Source: DASWHF01 sp036393295
GTDB taxonomy: Bacteria; Pseudomonadota; Gammaproteobacteria; Acidiferrobacterales; UBA6901
DNA length: 64,000 nt
Assembly (NCBI GenBank): GCA_036393295.1
Contig: DASWHF010000044.1
Location: forward strand, 8,924-72,923
Reading direction: 5' to 3'
Shown here in pieces: positions 45,736 through 53,648 of this stretch; the stretch's first letter is position 1, and every line of letters begins with the position of its first letter. The translations under genes and the position numbers were made by a program. A model generated the notes under the pieces. The model saw nothing but the letters and a program-made list of their open reading frames with translations, was not told the DNA's origin and ran no database searches.

Positions 45736-47283
45736 ATGGTCAAGCGTACTGCGGCGACCGCGTTGTCCGCGCTGACGGGTATCGGCGGACATTTCCTGAA
45801 CGGCCGCGCCGACCGCGCGCAGCTGTTCCTTGCGCTGTTCTTCCTCTGGCCGGTCGTGCTCATCGTCGCCCTGGCGGTCTCCCGCGACGGCGAGCGTATT
45901 GGTGTCGGAGGATGGACGGTCGGTCTCATTGTCCTGGGGTTCGTGGCAACCTGGCTTTCCAGCCTGGTGATCAGCTTCCGCGATGCCGGCGCCGCCGCGC
46001 CACCCAAGCCGCCGGCCGGCATCGCCGCCCGGTTCAGCGCGCTGGTATTGAGCCTGGTCGTCTTCGGCCTGTTGTATTACGTGGCGGCGATGGCGATATC
46101 GTTCGCGCCGGTCGCGACCGGCCTGTGGTGGCGTGGCGAGTCCGAGGTCGGCGACCGGGCCGCCGAGGTCCGGCACTCGCTGTCCCGGGAGAATTTCTGG
46201 CAGTATCTTTACTTCGGCGGCATGTCCGGTGACGACGGTGAGCTGCCCGCGCCGCCGCCCGGCGACGGCTATCTGGTGGGACGCATCGCCTTCGACGAGC
46301 GGCCGGCCGCCGGGGTGTCGCTGGATCTGACCCTCAACAGAAAATTCCGGACGCCGACGCTGACCACAGACGACGACGGCCTGTTCACCCTGCGGCTGCC
46401 GCCCGGAGACTGGTTCATCAATCGTCTGCGGACCACGGCATGGACCGGGCGCCCGTCGCAGGGCGAATTCGTCCTGTCCAGCGAGCGCGATGCGCCGCTT
46501 CCCGAACTCGGCGGCTACCATCGGCGGGGTGTCGTGGGCGACCAGCAGGGCTGGCCGGTGACCGTGACCGCGCAGCCGGTGACGAACCCGCTGCAGTTTG
46601 CGATCCGGCAGGAAGTCGCGCTGGAGTGGCCGCGCGGCGAGCGTCCGCGCGTGTCGCTGGCCGACGCGACCGTTAAGTGGCGTCCCTATCCGGAGGCCGC
46701 GGCCTACGCGGTATCGATTTATGAGGTCGAGCGTCACGCGGGCGGCTGGACCAGTCGCGAGATCGCGACGCGCCAGCTGCGCGACGCCACACAGCTCCCT
46801 CTCGGTTCTTTCAAGTCGACGTCCGGCGCCAAAGACCGGGAATACGCCGTGCACATCGCCGCCTTCGCGGCGGACGGCCGCTTTCTCAGCGAGACGCAGC
46901 GTGACGCGCATTTCGTGCTCGTCGACGGTGTGCGGATCGTCGACGAGGACAGCGCCGCGCAACGCCTGCGCGCCGTCGAACGGGAGTTCGCCGCCCGGGG
47001 CGCGTCGCCGGCGCGCCGGCTGGAGCACCGCAAGCGCCTGGCCGCGGTCGAGGTGCTGATCGACGACGGCCTGCTGGCCGAGGCCGAGCGGCTGCTGGCC
47101 AAGGTCGATCGAACTGCCGCGCCGGGAACCAAGGAGGCCCTGCTCGGCTACCTGCGCGCCCGCCAGGGCCGCTGCGCCGAGGCGAAAGAATTGTTCGAGC
47201 GCGCCGAGTCCGCCGGAGGGAAGGCTTGCGTCGCCGATAGCTGGCGGGCTGTCTGTTCCGGCGAGCAATCCGAGCGGCGATGA
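45736..47283 (+). CDS. Membrane protein with periplasmic beta-sandwich and TPR-like C-terminus, unknown function
   Basis: 515 residues. About three membrane segments lie in the first 125 residues (LFLALFFLWPVVLIVALAV, WTVGLIVLGFVATWLSSLVI, SALVLSLVVFGLLYYVAAMA). A carboxypeptidase-regulatory-like segment (GRIAFDERPAAGVSLDLTLN) and a fibronectin-like region (VKWRPYPEAAAYAVSIYEVE) follow, then a helical C-terminus with LLAEAERLLAKVD. ATG 45736 is preferred to GTG 45730 because AGGGGAGGG is suitably placed. I do not recognise a named family. Its 3' end is duplicated upstream. Confidence 0.7.
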   Translation: MVKRTAATALSALTGIGGHFLNGRADRAQLFLALFFLWPVVLIVALAVSRDGERIGVGGWTVGLIVLGFVATWLSSLVISFRDAGAAAPPKPPAGIAARFSALVLSLVVFGLLYYVAAMAISFAPVATGLWWRGESEVGDRAAEVRHSLSRENFWQYLYFGGMSGDDGELPAPPPGDGYLVGRIAFDERPAAGVSLDLTLNRKFRTPTLTTDDDGLFTLRLPPGDWFINRLRTTAWTGRPSQGEFVLSSERDAPLPELGGYHRRGVVGDQQGWPVTVTAQPVTNPLQFAIRQEVALEWPRGERPRVSLADATVKWRPYPEAAAYAVSIYEVERHAGGWTSREIATRQLRDATQLPLGSFKSTSGAKDREYAVHIAAFAADGRFLSETQRDAHFVLVDGVRIVDEDSAAQRLRAVEREFAARGASPARRLEHRKRLAAVEVLIDDGLLAEAERLLAKVDRTAAPGTKEALLGYLRARQGRCAEAKELFERAESAGGKACVADSWRAVCSGEQSERR

Positions 47284-47637
47284 CTCAAGTCCCAGGCGTC
47301 TCGGTAAGTAGTGCGTTCAAGGCCTGCGTGGTTTGTGGGTCGGAATAAGAGTTATAAATTCTTCGACTACTCCGACCCCTTGATCCGAGTGTGATGGGTA
47401 AGGCTGGGCCGGGTGATGTCGCCCGCTCAGATCCGGCTCGACCACTAGACGGCGAAGTCGCGTGCGAGCAGATTTGAGAAAGCGACGCGCTGTGTCAGGC
47501 CACGGTGGCTTGGCGGAAGTACTGCGTTCGCTGGACATCTTCTGTGAATCCGGCGCAGCTAGGTGCACCCTCCTACCATGATACAAAATCAACTTTATGT
47601 CGTGGCACAACAATGCCGCGTGGAGGCATTGAGTTGT
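47284..47637 (+). other. 354-base intergenic region: duplicated flank, REP-like motif, no supported gene
   Basis: The first ~65 bases repeat the sequence at 45531-45603 (TCTCGGTAAGTAGTGCG...). A reverse-oriented REP-like motif (ACTCCGACCCCTTGA) lies at 47371-47385. The remainder has only short open frames on either strand with no ribosome-binding site and no recognisable protein. Base composition falls towards AT from about 47560 on. Confidence 0.6.
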
Positions 47638-48360
47638 CTATAAGTATGATTCCATAGCGACATGAGCGGCGGACAGAGAAGCGGCGCACAGAATTGGAAC
47701 GGACACGAGAAAGAACACGAGTCCCCAGTCCACTGACTGAAAATTCGAGCTACCGGTTTGTGTCTTTCTTGGTGTTTTGGACATAGCATGTTTGGTCGGC
47801 CGTTTGGCAACCTGATCTCTACCTTGTGTGGGCCAATACATCAACGCCGCAAATCCGAAAAAAGCCACAATCATGAGAGTGATAGCTACATTGAAGATCT
47901 GAGTATGGGAGGGCGTCATTGGAACTATCAAGGATGTAAGCCAAATCAGCAATTGAGAAAAGAACCAGAAAACAATAAAGATTGTCGACAATCCTCCCAG
48001 CAGGAACGTTGAACCCAGGGCAGCCGCAAACGATATTCCGACAATTCCAAATTGGGAAATAAGGTACCAATACCTACGTTTACGAATTCTCGCGCTTTTG
48101 CGAGCCGTGTTATTGATTAACCAGAAACAATACAGGCCAACCAATACCAAACAACCTGCTGGAATTGCGCCTGCATAAAGTGAACGATGAAATGAAATTA
48201 GGTGTGATGGCACTCCGAGATCGTTCATTTGAAAGTAGATCGCCGGAAATCCCAATCCGATCGCAAGCGCGACAAAGATTGTACCTGTGGCAGCAATTAG
48301 CTCTATCCGGTAGATTGCGGACTTCCAATGCCCGGTGGGCGAGTATATTTTGTCTGGCAT
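47638..48360 (-). CDS. AT-rich six-segment membrane protein, unknown, downstream of an Xre regulator
   Basis: 240 residues with six predicted membrane segments (for example around residues 18-40, 62-82, 100-120, 122-145, 155-175, 215-237). Between segments 5 and 6 lies a basic, Lys/Thr-rich loop (KRPTKHAMSKTPRKTQTG). Codon usage and composition are clearly more AT-rich than the neighbours, suggesting recent transfer. It is 96 bases downstream of, and on the same strand as, the Xre-type gene, so probably co-regulated. No family recognised. Confidence 0.65.
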   Translation of the reverse strand: MPDKIYSPTGHWKSAIYRIELIAATGTIFVALAIGLGFPAIYFQMNDLGVPSHLISFHRSLYAGAIPAGCLVLVGLYCFWLINNTARKSARIRKRRYWYLISQFGIVGISFAAALGSTFLLGGLSTIFIVFWFFSQLLIWLTSLIVPMTPSHTQIFNVAITLMIVAFFGFAALMYWPTQGRDQVAKRPTKHAMSKTPRKTQTGSSNFQSVDWGLVFFLVSVPILCAASLSAAHVAMESYL

Positions 48361-48456
48361 TTATGATCCCCAAATCATGTCGCGCCAGGAAGTCGAGTAC
48401 CCGATTTCAGAGAAAAAGAAGACCGACAGAAATGATGTAAGAAAAGTTTTTCTTGA

Positions 48457-48675
48457 TCAGTCCTTCCCGAAATCAAAAAGCTCTTTGACCGGAATCCTGA
48501 GAACCCCTGAAAGCTTTTCGAGCGTCTCAAACCTCGGACCAAATATTCCACGCTCAATGTTGCTGATCGACTCTACCGTCAATCCGGTGCCGTCGGCCAA
48601 TTGCTCTTGAGTAATCCCGGCACTAATTCGCAGCTGTTGTAAACGTTTGCCAAATTTTTTCTTGAGCTTTCCCAT
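48457..48675 (-). CDS. Xre-family helix-turn-helix regulator
   Basis: 72 residues from ATG 48675 (an in-frame ATG at 48729 would add 18). RLQQLRISAGITQEQLADGT with ESISNIERG is a classic Cro/CI-type helix-turn-helix, followed by TLEKLSGVLRIPVKELF. It is divergent from the 86-residue ORF, and two palindromes lie between them. AT-rich composition as in the membrane-protein gene downstream. It probably represses its own promoter (inference). Confidence 0.82.
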   Translation of the reverse strand: MGKLKKKFGKRLQQLRISAGITQEQLADGTGLTVESISNIERGIFGPRFETLEKLSGVLRIPVKELFDFGKD

Positions 48676-48710
48676 GGGCGGTTCCGCGACAGGAGCCGCT
48701 TTATGGTATT

Positions 48711-48745
48711 GAAGTTGAACTTCGGGCATAACGAAGTTGCACTTC
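48711..48745. promoter_or_regulatory. Two palindromic operators spaced 22 bp apart
   Basis: GAAGTTGAACTTC at 48711-48723 and GAAGTTGCACTTC at 48733-48745 are near-identical dyads whose centres are 22 bp, about two helical turns, apart. They lie between the divergent Xre gene and the 86-residue ORF, the position expected for cooperative Xre-type operators. Confidence 0.7.
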
Positions 48746-48766
48746 GGGTCCGAGATTGCTGACGAT

Positions 48767-49027
48767 ATGGAAGATTTTCGTGCGGCAATGCGGATTGCGG
48801 ACGGATACCATAAACCCCACCAAGCTATCCTCATCCACCCCGCCTTATGGCTGCCCCACGATGCACCCATCGGGGAGCTCTTCGTGAATAGGGCCATAGA
48901 GATCGTCGTTACACGGGTCATGGAACGCCGTGAGGTACGGCTGGGGATTGAGGCGGATCGGCGGTTTGTGGTTTGGCGGGAGGAACTGACGGAGTTAGGT
49001 TGGGAGGGACCGAAGCGTGGGCCGTAG
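48767..49027 (+). CDS. Small uncharacterised protein upstream of second Xre gene
   Basis: 86 residues (MEDFRAAMRIADGYHKPHQA...). It has no signal peptide or membrane segment and a mixed alpha/beta composition (RAIEIVVTRVMERREVRLGI). ATG 48767 is chosen because the frame before it contains the operator region. The next gene starts 11 bases before its stop with GGGAGG just upstream, so the two are translationally linked. No family recognised. Confidence 0.55.
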   Translation: MEDFRAAMRIADGYHKPHQAILIHPALWLPHDAPIGELFVNRAIEIVVTRVMERREVRLGIEADRRFVVWREELTELGWEGPKRGP

Positions 49028-49499
49028 CAGGGTTACGGCCGGGGCAGCCAGGGCGGGGTTGGAAGTCCCGTCTACAGTAGAAGGATTATTGACCAGACCC
49101 ATCAGCACTCTGCGCCAGCAGGTGGGGATCGAAGTCCGGGTCCTGCGGGTGATGCACGGCTGGAGTCAAGAGGTCCTGGCCGAGGTGGCAGGGTTGCACC
49201 GGAACTACGTGGGCTATGTTGAGCGTGGGGAGCGAAACGTCGGGATAGACAATCTGGAGCGCCTTGCCATGGCCTTGGGGGTGCCGATCGCGTGGCTGAT
49301 ATGGGCGGGCGATGGAGGAACTAGGCGGGAAACTGCGGGACCGAAGGAGCAAGATCGCGTTCTCATCGGCCGATTCACCCAGACCTCTTCTGATCACTCG
49401 CGTCTTGCGTGTCAGCGCAAAGCTACCGATCCCTGCGGTTCCGGCAATTGGGCGGATTGCCGCGCGGCCACCGGTCGCAGGTCCGGTTACAGCCGGTAG
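49017..49499 (+). CDS. Xre-family helix-turn-helix regulator, second copy
   Basis: 160 residues from a GTG start with GGGAGG 10 bases upstream. The helix-turn-helix at residues ~40-95 reads VRVLRVMHGWSQEVLAEVAG, then HRNYVGYVERGERNVGIDNL and RLAMALGVPIAWLI, the restriction-controller (C-protein)/Xre pattern. After residue ~105 the sequence is low in recognisable structure and runs into a direct repeat, so the C-terminus may be a read-through extension. The last 13 bases overlap the convergent outer-membrane gene. Confidence 0.78.
   Translation: MGRSRVTAGAARAGLEVPSTVEGLLTRPISTLRQQVGIEVRVLRVMHGWSQEVLAEVAGLHRNYVGYVERGERNVGIDNLERLAMALGVPIAWLIWAGDGGTRRETAGPKEQDRVLIGRFTQTSSDHSRLACQRKATDPCGSGNWADCRAATGRRSGYSR
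49443..49480 (+). repeat. 38-bp direct repeat flanking the outer-membrane gene, left copy
   Basis: GGCAATTGGGCGGATTGCCG and the following 18 bases match 50515-50552 at 33 of 38 positions. The copy includes GCGGCCACCGGTCGC, which resembles a RegA-type box. Confidence 0.65.
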
Positions 49500-50434
49500 G
49501 CGAGCCCCGCGGCCAGCGTCCAGTCGGCGGTGAGCTGCACGCCGTTGACGCGCTGGTACAGCGGCAGCTGGACGACACCGTAGAGCTGCCACCGCCGGCC
49601 GAGATTCGCCGACAGTCCGGGGCTCAGCCACAGAAAGCGTCCGCCGCTGTCCAGCGGCTCGGCCTGGTCGCCGCGGTCGCGGCCCTTCACGACCAGGTTG
49701 AGCTGGGCGTTGAGCTGCAGCGCGTGGCTGAGCGGATAGCCGATACCGAGATCGACGCCGACGCTGTTACCGTGCCGGTACTCGTCGCGCATGTTGAGCG
49801 GCAGCTGGGCACGCAGCTGCGCGAAGCCGCGCGCCGGGCGGTTATTGATCTCCACGGTGCCGTGGTAGGCGATGCCCAGCAATGCGTCGGTCGTGCCGCT
49901 GCCGGCCTGCAGGCTGCGCTCGGCCTCCTGGCCGTCGTCGTTGCTGCGGTCATAGCGGCCGGTCGGGAGTTTCACGCCGGCGCTGCCGATCCAGGCGCCG
50001 TGCTGCCGGCGCAGGCTCAGGCGCGCATCGCCGAGACCGTGGAAGTCCCAGCGGTCGTAAAACCGGCTGCCGGCATGGTGGTGTATGTGATCGTGGGCGC
50101 GCCGCACCAGCGGCGCCTCGATCGACACCGCGGTGTCGGCGCCGAGGCCGTGGTCGACGCTCGCGATCAGATTCTGGTTGCGCGTGCGGATCTCGTCATG
50201 GTGGCGGTGGACTTCGCCGACCGCGAGCCGCTCGCTGCGCAGCCGCGGCTGGCTCTGGTCGATGTATTCGTAGCGCAGGCCGAGCAGCGTGCCCGACTCG
50301 ATCCCGGGCGCGAGCCCGTGCATATCGAAGCTGCAGAACGCCGCCCCGCAGGAGGCATGAGCCGGCGCGGCGGCCCATAACAGCGGCAGCACGGCAACGC
50401 CCGGCAGCAGACGCCTGCTGAGATGAAGGTGCAT
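49487..50434 (-). CDS. Outer-membrane transporter-like barrel with N-terminal CGAAFC motif
   Basis: 315 residues with signal peptide. The mature N-terminus is SCGAAFCSFD, a cysteine pair, followed by His-rich segments (EVHRHHDEIRTR, RRAHDHIHHHAG) and barrel strands ending in GLAYRL. The His and Cys content suggests metal or redox sensing or transport, though this is inference. It is divergent from a RegB/RegA-like pair and shares the intervening operator region, so RegA control is likely. Confidence 0.75.
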   Translation of the reverse strand: MHLHLSRRLLPGVAVLPLLWAAAPAHASCGAAFCSFDMHGLAPGIESGTLLGLRYEYIDQSQPRLRSERLAVGEVHRHHDEIRTRNQNLIASVDHGLGADTAVSIEAPLVRRAHDHIHHHAGSRFYDRWDFHGLGDARLSLRRQHGAWIGSAGVKLPTGRYDRSNDDGQEAERSLQAGSGTTDALLGIAYHGTVEINNRPARGFAQLRAQLPLNMRDEYRHGNSVGVDLGIGYPLSHALQLNAQLNLVVKGRDRGDQAEPLDSGGRFLWLSPGLSANLGRRWQLYGVVQLPLYQRVNGVQLTADWTLAAGLAYRL

Positions 50435-50514
50435 CGATCCCCCTGGGAAATTGTGCCAATGCGAATCGGTCTTGTTCTCGTGCTCTTCCCCAGCCTAGCA
50501 ACTCGTCCGGCCAT

Positions 50515-50552
50515 GGCAATTGGACGGATTGTCGCGCGACAATCGGTCGCAG
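50515..50552 (+). promoter_or_regulatory. Candidate RegA-type operator and 16-bp palindrome between outer-membrane gene and regBA
   Basis: ATTGTCGCGCGACAAT at 50528-50543 is a perfect palindrome. GCGACAATCGGTCGC at 50536-50550 agrees with the published RegR/RegA box GNG(A/G)C(A/G)TTNNGNCGC, as I recall it, at 14 of 15 positions. The block is a 38-bp direct repeat of 49443-49480. Confidence 0.6.
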
Positions 50553-50625
50553 CCGCCGGCTTTTCCGCGCCCGCCCGGGACGTTACACTGCCTTGGGTGG
50601 CGTCCTGCCGCAGCTTGCGAGTGTC

Positions 50626-51912
50626 ATGTCCGCCATCGATCCGACCGCCATCACCGCCGGCCATGCCCGCAACCTGCGGCGGCTGGTGGCGTTGCGCTTC
50701 ATCGCCGTCGCCGGGCAGATCGCGGTGGTGGGCGTGGCGGTCGGCGTGCTGCGGGTGGCGCTGCCGGTCACGCCGCTGGCGGCGCTGATCGCGGCGCTGT
50801 TGGCGGTCAACCTGATCACCGCGCTGCGCCTGACACGCGGCCGGCCGGTGTCGGAGCACGAGCTGTTCGCGCAGCTGCTGGTGGACGTGGCGGTGCTGAC
50901 CGGCCTGCTGTACCTGAGCGGCGGCTCGACCAATCCCTTCACGCTGCTTTACCTCATGCCGATCACCTTGAGCGCCGCGGCGCTGCCGGGGCGCTACACC
51001 TGGATGATGGCGGGCGCGACCGCGGCCTGCTACAGCCTGCTGATGTTCCATTACGTGCCGCTGCCGCACGCCCATGGCCACGCCGGCGCCGATTTCGACC
51101 TGCACGTCCTGGGCATGTGGCTCGGATTCGTGCTGAGCGCGGGGCTCATCGCCTACTTCGTGGTGCGCATGGGCGAGACGCTGCGGGCGCGCGACGCCGC
51201 GCTGGCGCGGCTGCGCGAGGACGCGCTGCGCAGCGAGCGCATCCTCGCGCTCGGCACGCTCGCCACCGGCGCCGCGCACGAGCTCGGCACGCCGTTGTCC
51301 ACCGTGGCGGTGCTGGCGCGCGAGCTGGACGGCGACCTGCCCGCCGGCGAGCGCGCGCGCAAGCTGGCGGTGATGCGCGACCAGGTGCAGCGCTGCAAGG
51401 AGATCCTGGCGCGCCTCACCGCGAGCGCCGGCGAGCGTCCGGCGGCCTCGGGCCGTGGGTTGCCGGTGGCCGATTACCTCGCCGGGCTGGCGGCGCAGTG
51501 GCGGGCGCTGCGGCCGGACGTCGCGCTGGAAACGCGCCTCGACGCCCCGCGGCCCGGCCCGGCGATCGTCGTCGACGAGACGCTCAGCCAGGCGCTGACC
51601 AATCTGTTCAACAACGCCGCCGATGCCTCGCCCGAGCGGGTCGAGCTGCATGCGCGTTGGGATGCCGACGAGGTCGCCGTCGAGGTCTGCGACCGCGGGC
51701 CGGGGCTGCCGGCGGAGGTCGCGCGCCTGGCCGGCAGCGCGTTCTTCACCACCAAGGCGCCGGGCCAGGGGCTCGGTCTGGGGCTGTTCCTGGCGCGGGC
51801 CACCGCCCAGCGCCTGGGCGGCAGCCTGACATTGACCAACCGGGACGGCGGCGGGGCCTGTGCGCGGCTCCTGCTGCCGCTCGAAACCATCCAGGTAAGC
51901 GAGGCACTATGA
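50626..51912 (+). CDS. regB: RegB/PrrB/ActS-type redox sensor histidine kinase
   Basis: 428 residues. Six membrane segments contain the ubiquinone-binding GGSTNPF motif near residue 102. The H-box is LATGAAHELGTPLSTVAVLAREL, and QVQRCKEIL places the redox-active cysteine expected of RegB. The ATPase domain has NLFNNAADASP, DRGPGLP and GLGLGLFLARATAQRLGG. ATG 50626 is chosen over TTG 50593. It overlaps the regulator gene by 4 bases. Confidence 0.93.
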   Translation: MSAIDPTAITAGHARNLRRLVALRFIAVAGQIAVVGVAVGVLRVALPVTPLAALIAALLAVNLITALRLTRGRPVSEHELFAQLLVDVAVLTGLLYLSGGSTNPFTLLYLMPITLSAAALPGRYTWMMAGATAACYSLLMFHYVPLPHAHGHAGADFDLHVLGMWLGFVLSAGLIAYFVVRMGETLRARDAALARLREDALRSERILALGTLATGAAHELGTPLSTVAVLARELDGDLPAGERARKLAVMRDQVQRCKEILARLTASAGERPAASGRGLPVADYLAGLAAQWRALRPDVALETRLDAPRPGPAIVVDETLSQALTNLFNNAADASPERVELHARWDADEVAVEVCDRGPGLPAEVARLAGSAFFTTKAPGQGLGLGLFLARATAQRLGGSLTLTNRDGGGACARLLLPLETIQVSEAL

Positions 51913-52460
51913 GCGAGAAAACACGTGACGACGACGGCGACCGGCCGGACCTGCTGCTGGTCGATGACGACAAGACCTTTTGCGAGGTGATGGGCGACGC
52001 GCTCGCCAAGCGCGGATTCGAGGTGCGCCTGGCGCACGACGTCGCCGCCGGCCTCAAGGCCGCCGAGGCGAGCCCGCCGGAGTACGCGCTGGTCGATCTG
52101 AAGATGCCGGGACCGTCCGGCCTGGAGCTGGTCAAACGCCTGAAGCAGCTCGACGAGCACACCCGCATCGTCGTGCTCACCGGTTACGCCAGCATCGCCA
52201 CCGCCGTCGAGGCGATCAAGCTCGGGGCCATCCACTACCTCACCAAGCCGGCCGACGCCGACGACGTGGTCGCGGCCTTCGGCCGGCTCGGCGGCGACGC
52301 CGGCGCGGCGGTCGCGCACCGTCCGCTGTCGGTGCAGCGTGTGGAGTGGGAGCACATTCAGAAGGTGCTCAACGACAGCAAGGGCAACATCTCCGAGACC
52401 GCGCGGCGCCTGGGGATGCACCGGCGCACCTTGCAGCGCAAGCTGCAAAAGAAAGTTTGA
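51909..52460 (+). CDS. regA: RegA/PrrA/ActR-type redox response regulator
   Basis: 183 residues. The receiver domain has LLLVDDDKTF, the phosphorylated Asp in ALVDLKMPGPSGLEL and LTKPADADD. A short linker with many prolines/alanines leads to a Fis-type helix-turn-helix (VLNDSKGNISETARRLGMHRRTLQRKL), identical in layout to RegA. It would control redox-responsive genes with RegB, possibly including the adjacent outer-membrane gene. Confidence 0.95.
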   Translation: MSEKTRDDDGDRPDLLLVDDDKTFCEVMGDALAKRGFEVRLAHDVAAGLKAAEASPPEYALVDLKMPGPSGLELVKRLKQLDEHTRIVVLTGYASIATAVEAIKLGAIHYLTKPADADDVVAAFGRLGGDAGAAVAHRPLSVQRVEWEHIQKVLNDSKGNISETARRLGMHRRTLQRKLQKKV

Positions 52461-52461
52461 A

Positions 52462-52494
52462 AGGGGTCGGAGACGAACTTCGTCTCCGACCCCT
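52462..52494. terminator. REP-derived hairpin between regA and hflD
   Basis: 16-base arms (AGGGGTCGGAGACGAA and its complement) around a single C form a near-perfect hairpin just after the regA stop. The outer part is the GGGGTCGGAG motif. Only a weak T-run follows, so termination is plausible but not certain for either convergent gene. Confidence 0.6.
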
Positions 52495-52498
52495 GTCC

Positions 52499-53161
52499 TT
52501 ATACTTGGCAGCGCGGCAGGATGGTCTCGCGCAGCGCCGCGGCCTGGCGGGTGAGCTTGCGGCGGCCGAAGACGAGCTGCCAGCGGCTGCCGCCGAGCTG
52601 GCGCCACAGCACGGCCGCGCGCACGCCGGCGAGCAACGCGGCGCGGATGCGTTCGGCGATGGCCGGCGTTGCCAGGAAGCTCGGCTCGCCGTTCACCATG
52701 ATGCGCGGGGTGAGGGTGCTGAGCGTCTGGGCGTAGACCTCGGCGAGACGCGCGACCAGGCTGGGGTGCACGCCCTCGCCGTCGTCGTCCTGGGTGAAGA
52801 AGCTGCGCTGCGCCTGCGCCGCCTCGATGCCGCGCCGCAGCGCGTCGAGCATCGACGGGTGGCGTCGCAGCCGGCCCTGCAGGTGAATGATTCCGATCAC
52901 GTAGCGCGCCAGCTCCAGCTCGAGCGGCCCGTTGTGGCGGCCGTCGAGCTTGTCGCGCAGTATCTCCAGGCCGAGCGCCAGACCCGCCACGTCGCCGTAG
53001 ACATCGATCGGCTCCTTCGGATCGAGCACCAGGATACTGTCGATGCTCGCCCGGTAGGCGGCGCTGTCGCCATGGCCCTCACGTGCGAGCTGCTGCACCA
53101 GGCGCGCCGCCTGAAACACGCCGGCCAAAGCCAGAACCCGATGTGAACTGTCGCTGGACAT
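52499..53161 (-). CDS. hflD: HflD-family protein
   Basis: 220 residues, all-helical. The HRVLALAGVFQAARLVQQLA N-terminus, SILVLDPKEPIDVYGDVAGL, YVIGIIHLQGRL and RRKLTRQAAALRETILPRCQ end fit HflD. It usually follows mnmA; that gene is absent here. Known as a peripheral membrane protein affecting phage lambda CII in E. coli; its native role is not settled. ATG 53161 is preferred; 53176 is a possible alternative. Confidence 0.9.
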   Translation of the reverse strand: MSSDSSHRVLALAGVFQAARLVQQLAREGHGDSAAYRASIDSILVLDPKEPIDVYGDVAGLALGLEILRDKLDGRHNGPLELELARYVIGIIHLQGRLRRHPSMLDALRRGIEAAQAQRSFFTQDDDGEGVHPSLVARLAEVYAQTLSTLTPRIMVNGEPSFLATPAIAERIRAALLAGVRAAVLWRQLGGSRWQLVFGRRKLTRQAAALRETILPRCQV

Positions 53162-53172
53162 TATGTGTCGTA

Positions 53173-53276
53173 TCAAGCCCGCAGGACGGAAAAAGGAGTC
53201 GGCGAAGTCGACCGGGACCGAAAAGCAGGCCGTCCGGGCCTTCCTTTCCTCTTTTCTCTCGCCGCTTTTCTCTGCC
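53173..53276 (+). repeat. Purine/pyrimidine-armed element, degenerate copy III
   Basis: A purine stretch GACGGAAAAAGGAG on the left and TTCCTTTCCTCTTTTCTCTC on the right lie between hflD and the DUF59 gene. It resembles the elements at 20208 and 42424 but lacks the AAAGGTACAAGA left end. Confidence 0.5.
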
Positions 53277-53278
53277 TC

Positions 53279-53539
53279 TCACGCATCCTTGAGGCAGGTG
53301 CGCTCGACCTCGACCTCGCGCACGCCGGGTATCGCCGCGACCGCGCCGCGGATGCTGTCGACGATGCGGTCGGCGAACGGGCAGTGCGGAGTGGTGAGCT
53401 GGATGTCCAGGTGCACGAAGTCGCCGGCGATGTCGACGTCCTGAATGAAGCCCAGCTCGACCACGCTGTGGTTGAGCTCGGGATCCATGACCTTGCGGAG
53501 CGCGTCCAGGACCTTCTGTTCGGTGATCGAAGTCGCCAT
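53279..53539 (-). CDS. DUF59/MIP18-family iron-sulfur assembly protein
   Basis: 86 residues. EQKVLDALRKVMDPELNHSVVELGFIQD with the DPE motif and a TTPHCPFAD cysteine segment, then VREVEVERTCL, follow the DUF59 (SufT/PaaD/MIP18) family. It probably assists Fe-S cluster maturation. It may be the promoter-proximal gene to hflD. Confidence 0.87.
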   Translation of the reverse strand: MATSITEQKVLDALRKVMDPELNHSVVELGFIQDVDIAGDFVHLDIQLTTPHCPFADRIVDSIRGAVAAIPGVREVEVERTCLKDA

Positions 53540-53648
53540 GGTGAATCCTCGGTTGCCGTTACCTTCAGTGTAACAGAGCCGGCCGGCACCGGCCGGCTTT
53601 CCCGAGTGAAATGGTCGGGGACGGGCCCCGCGTCCAGCCGGTCGCCGC

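Noticed and set aside
47317..47613. 98-codon minus-strand frame in the 47.3-47.6 kb gap
   Set aside because: No ribosome-binding site or recognisable domain, and part of it lies over duplicated flanking sequence and a REP-like motif.
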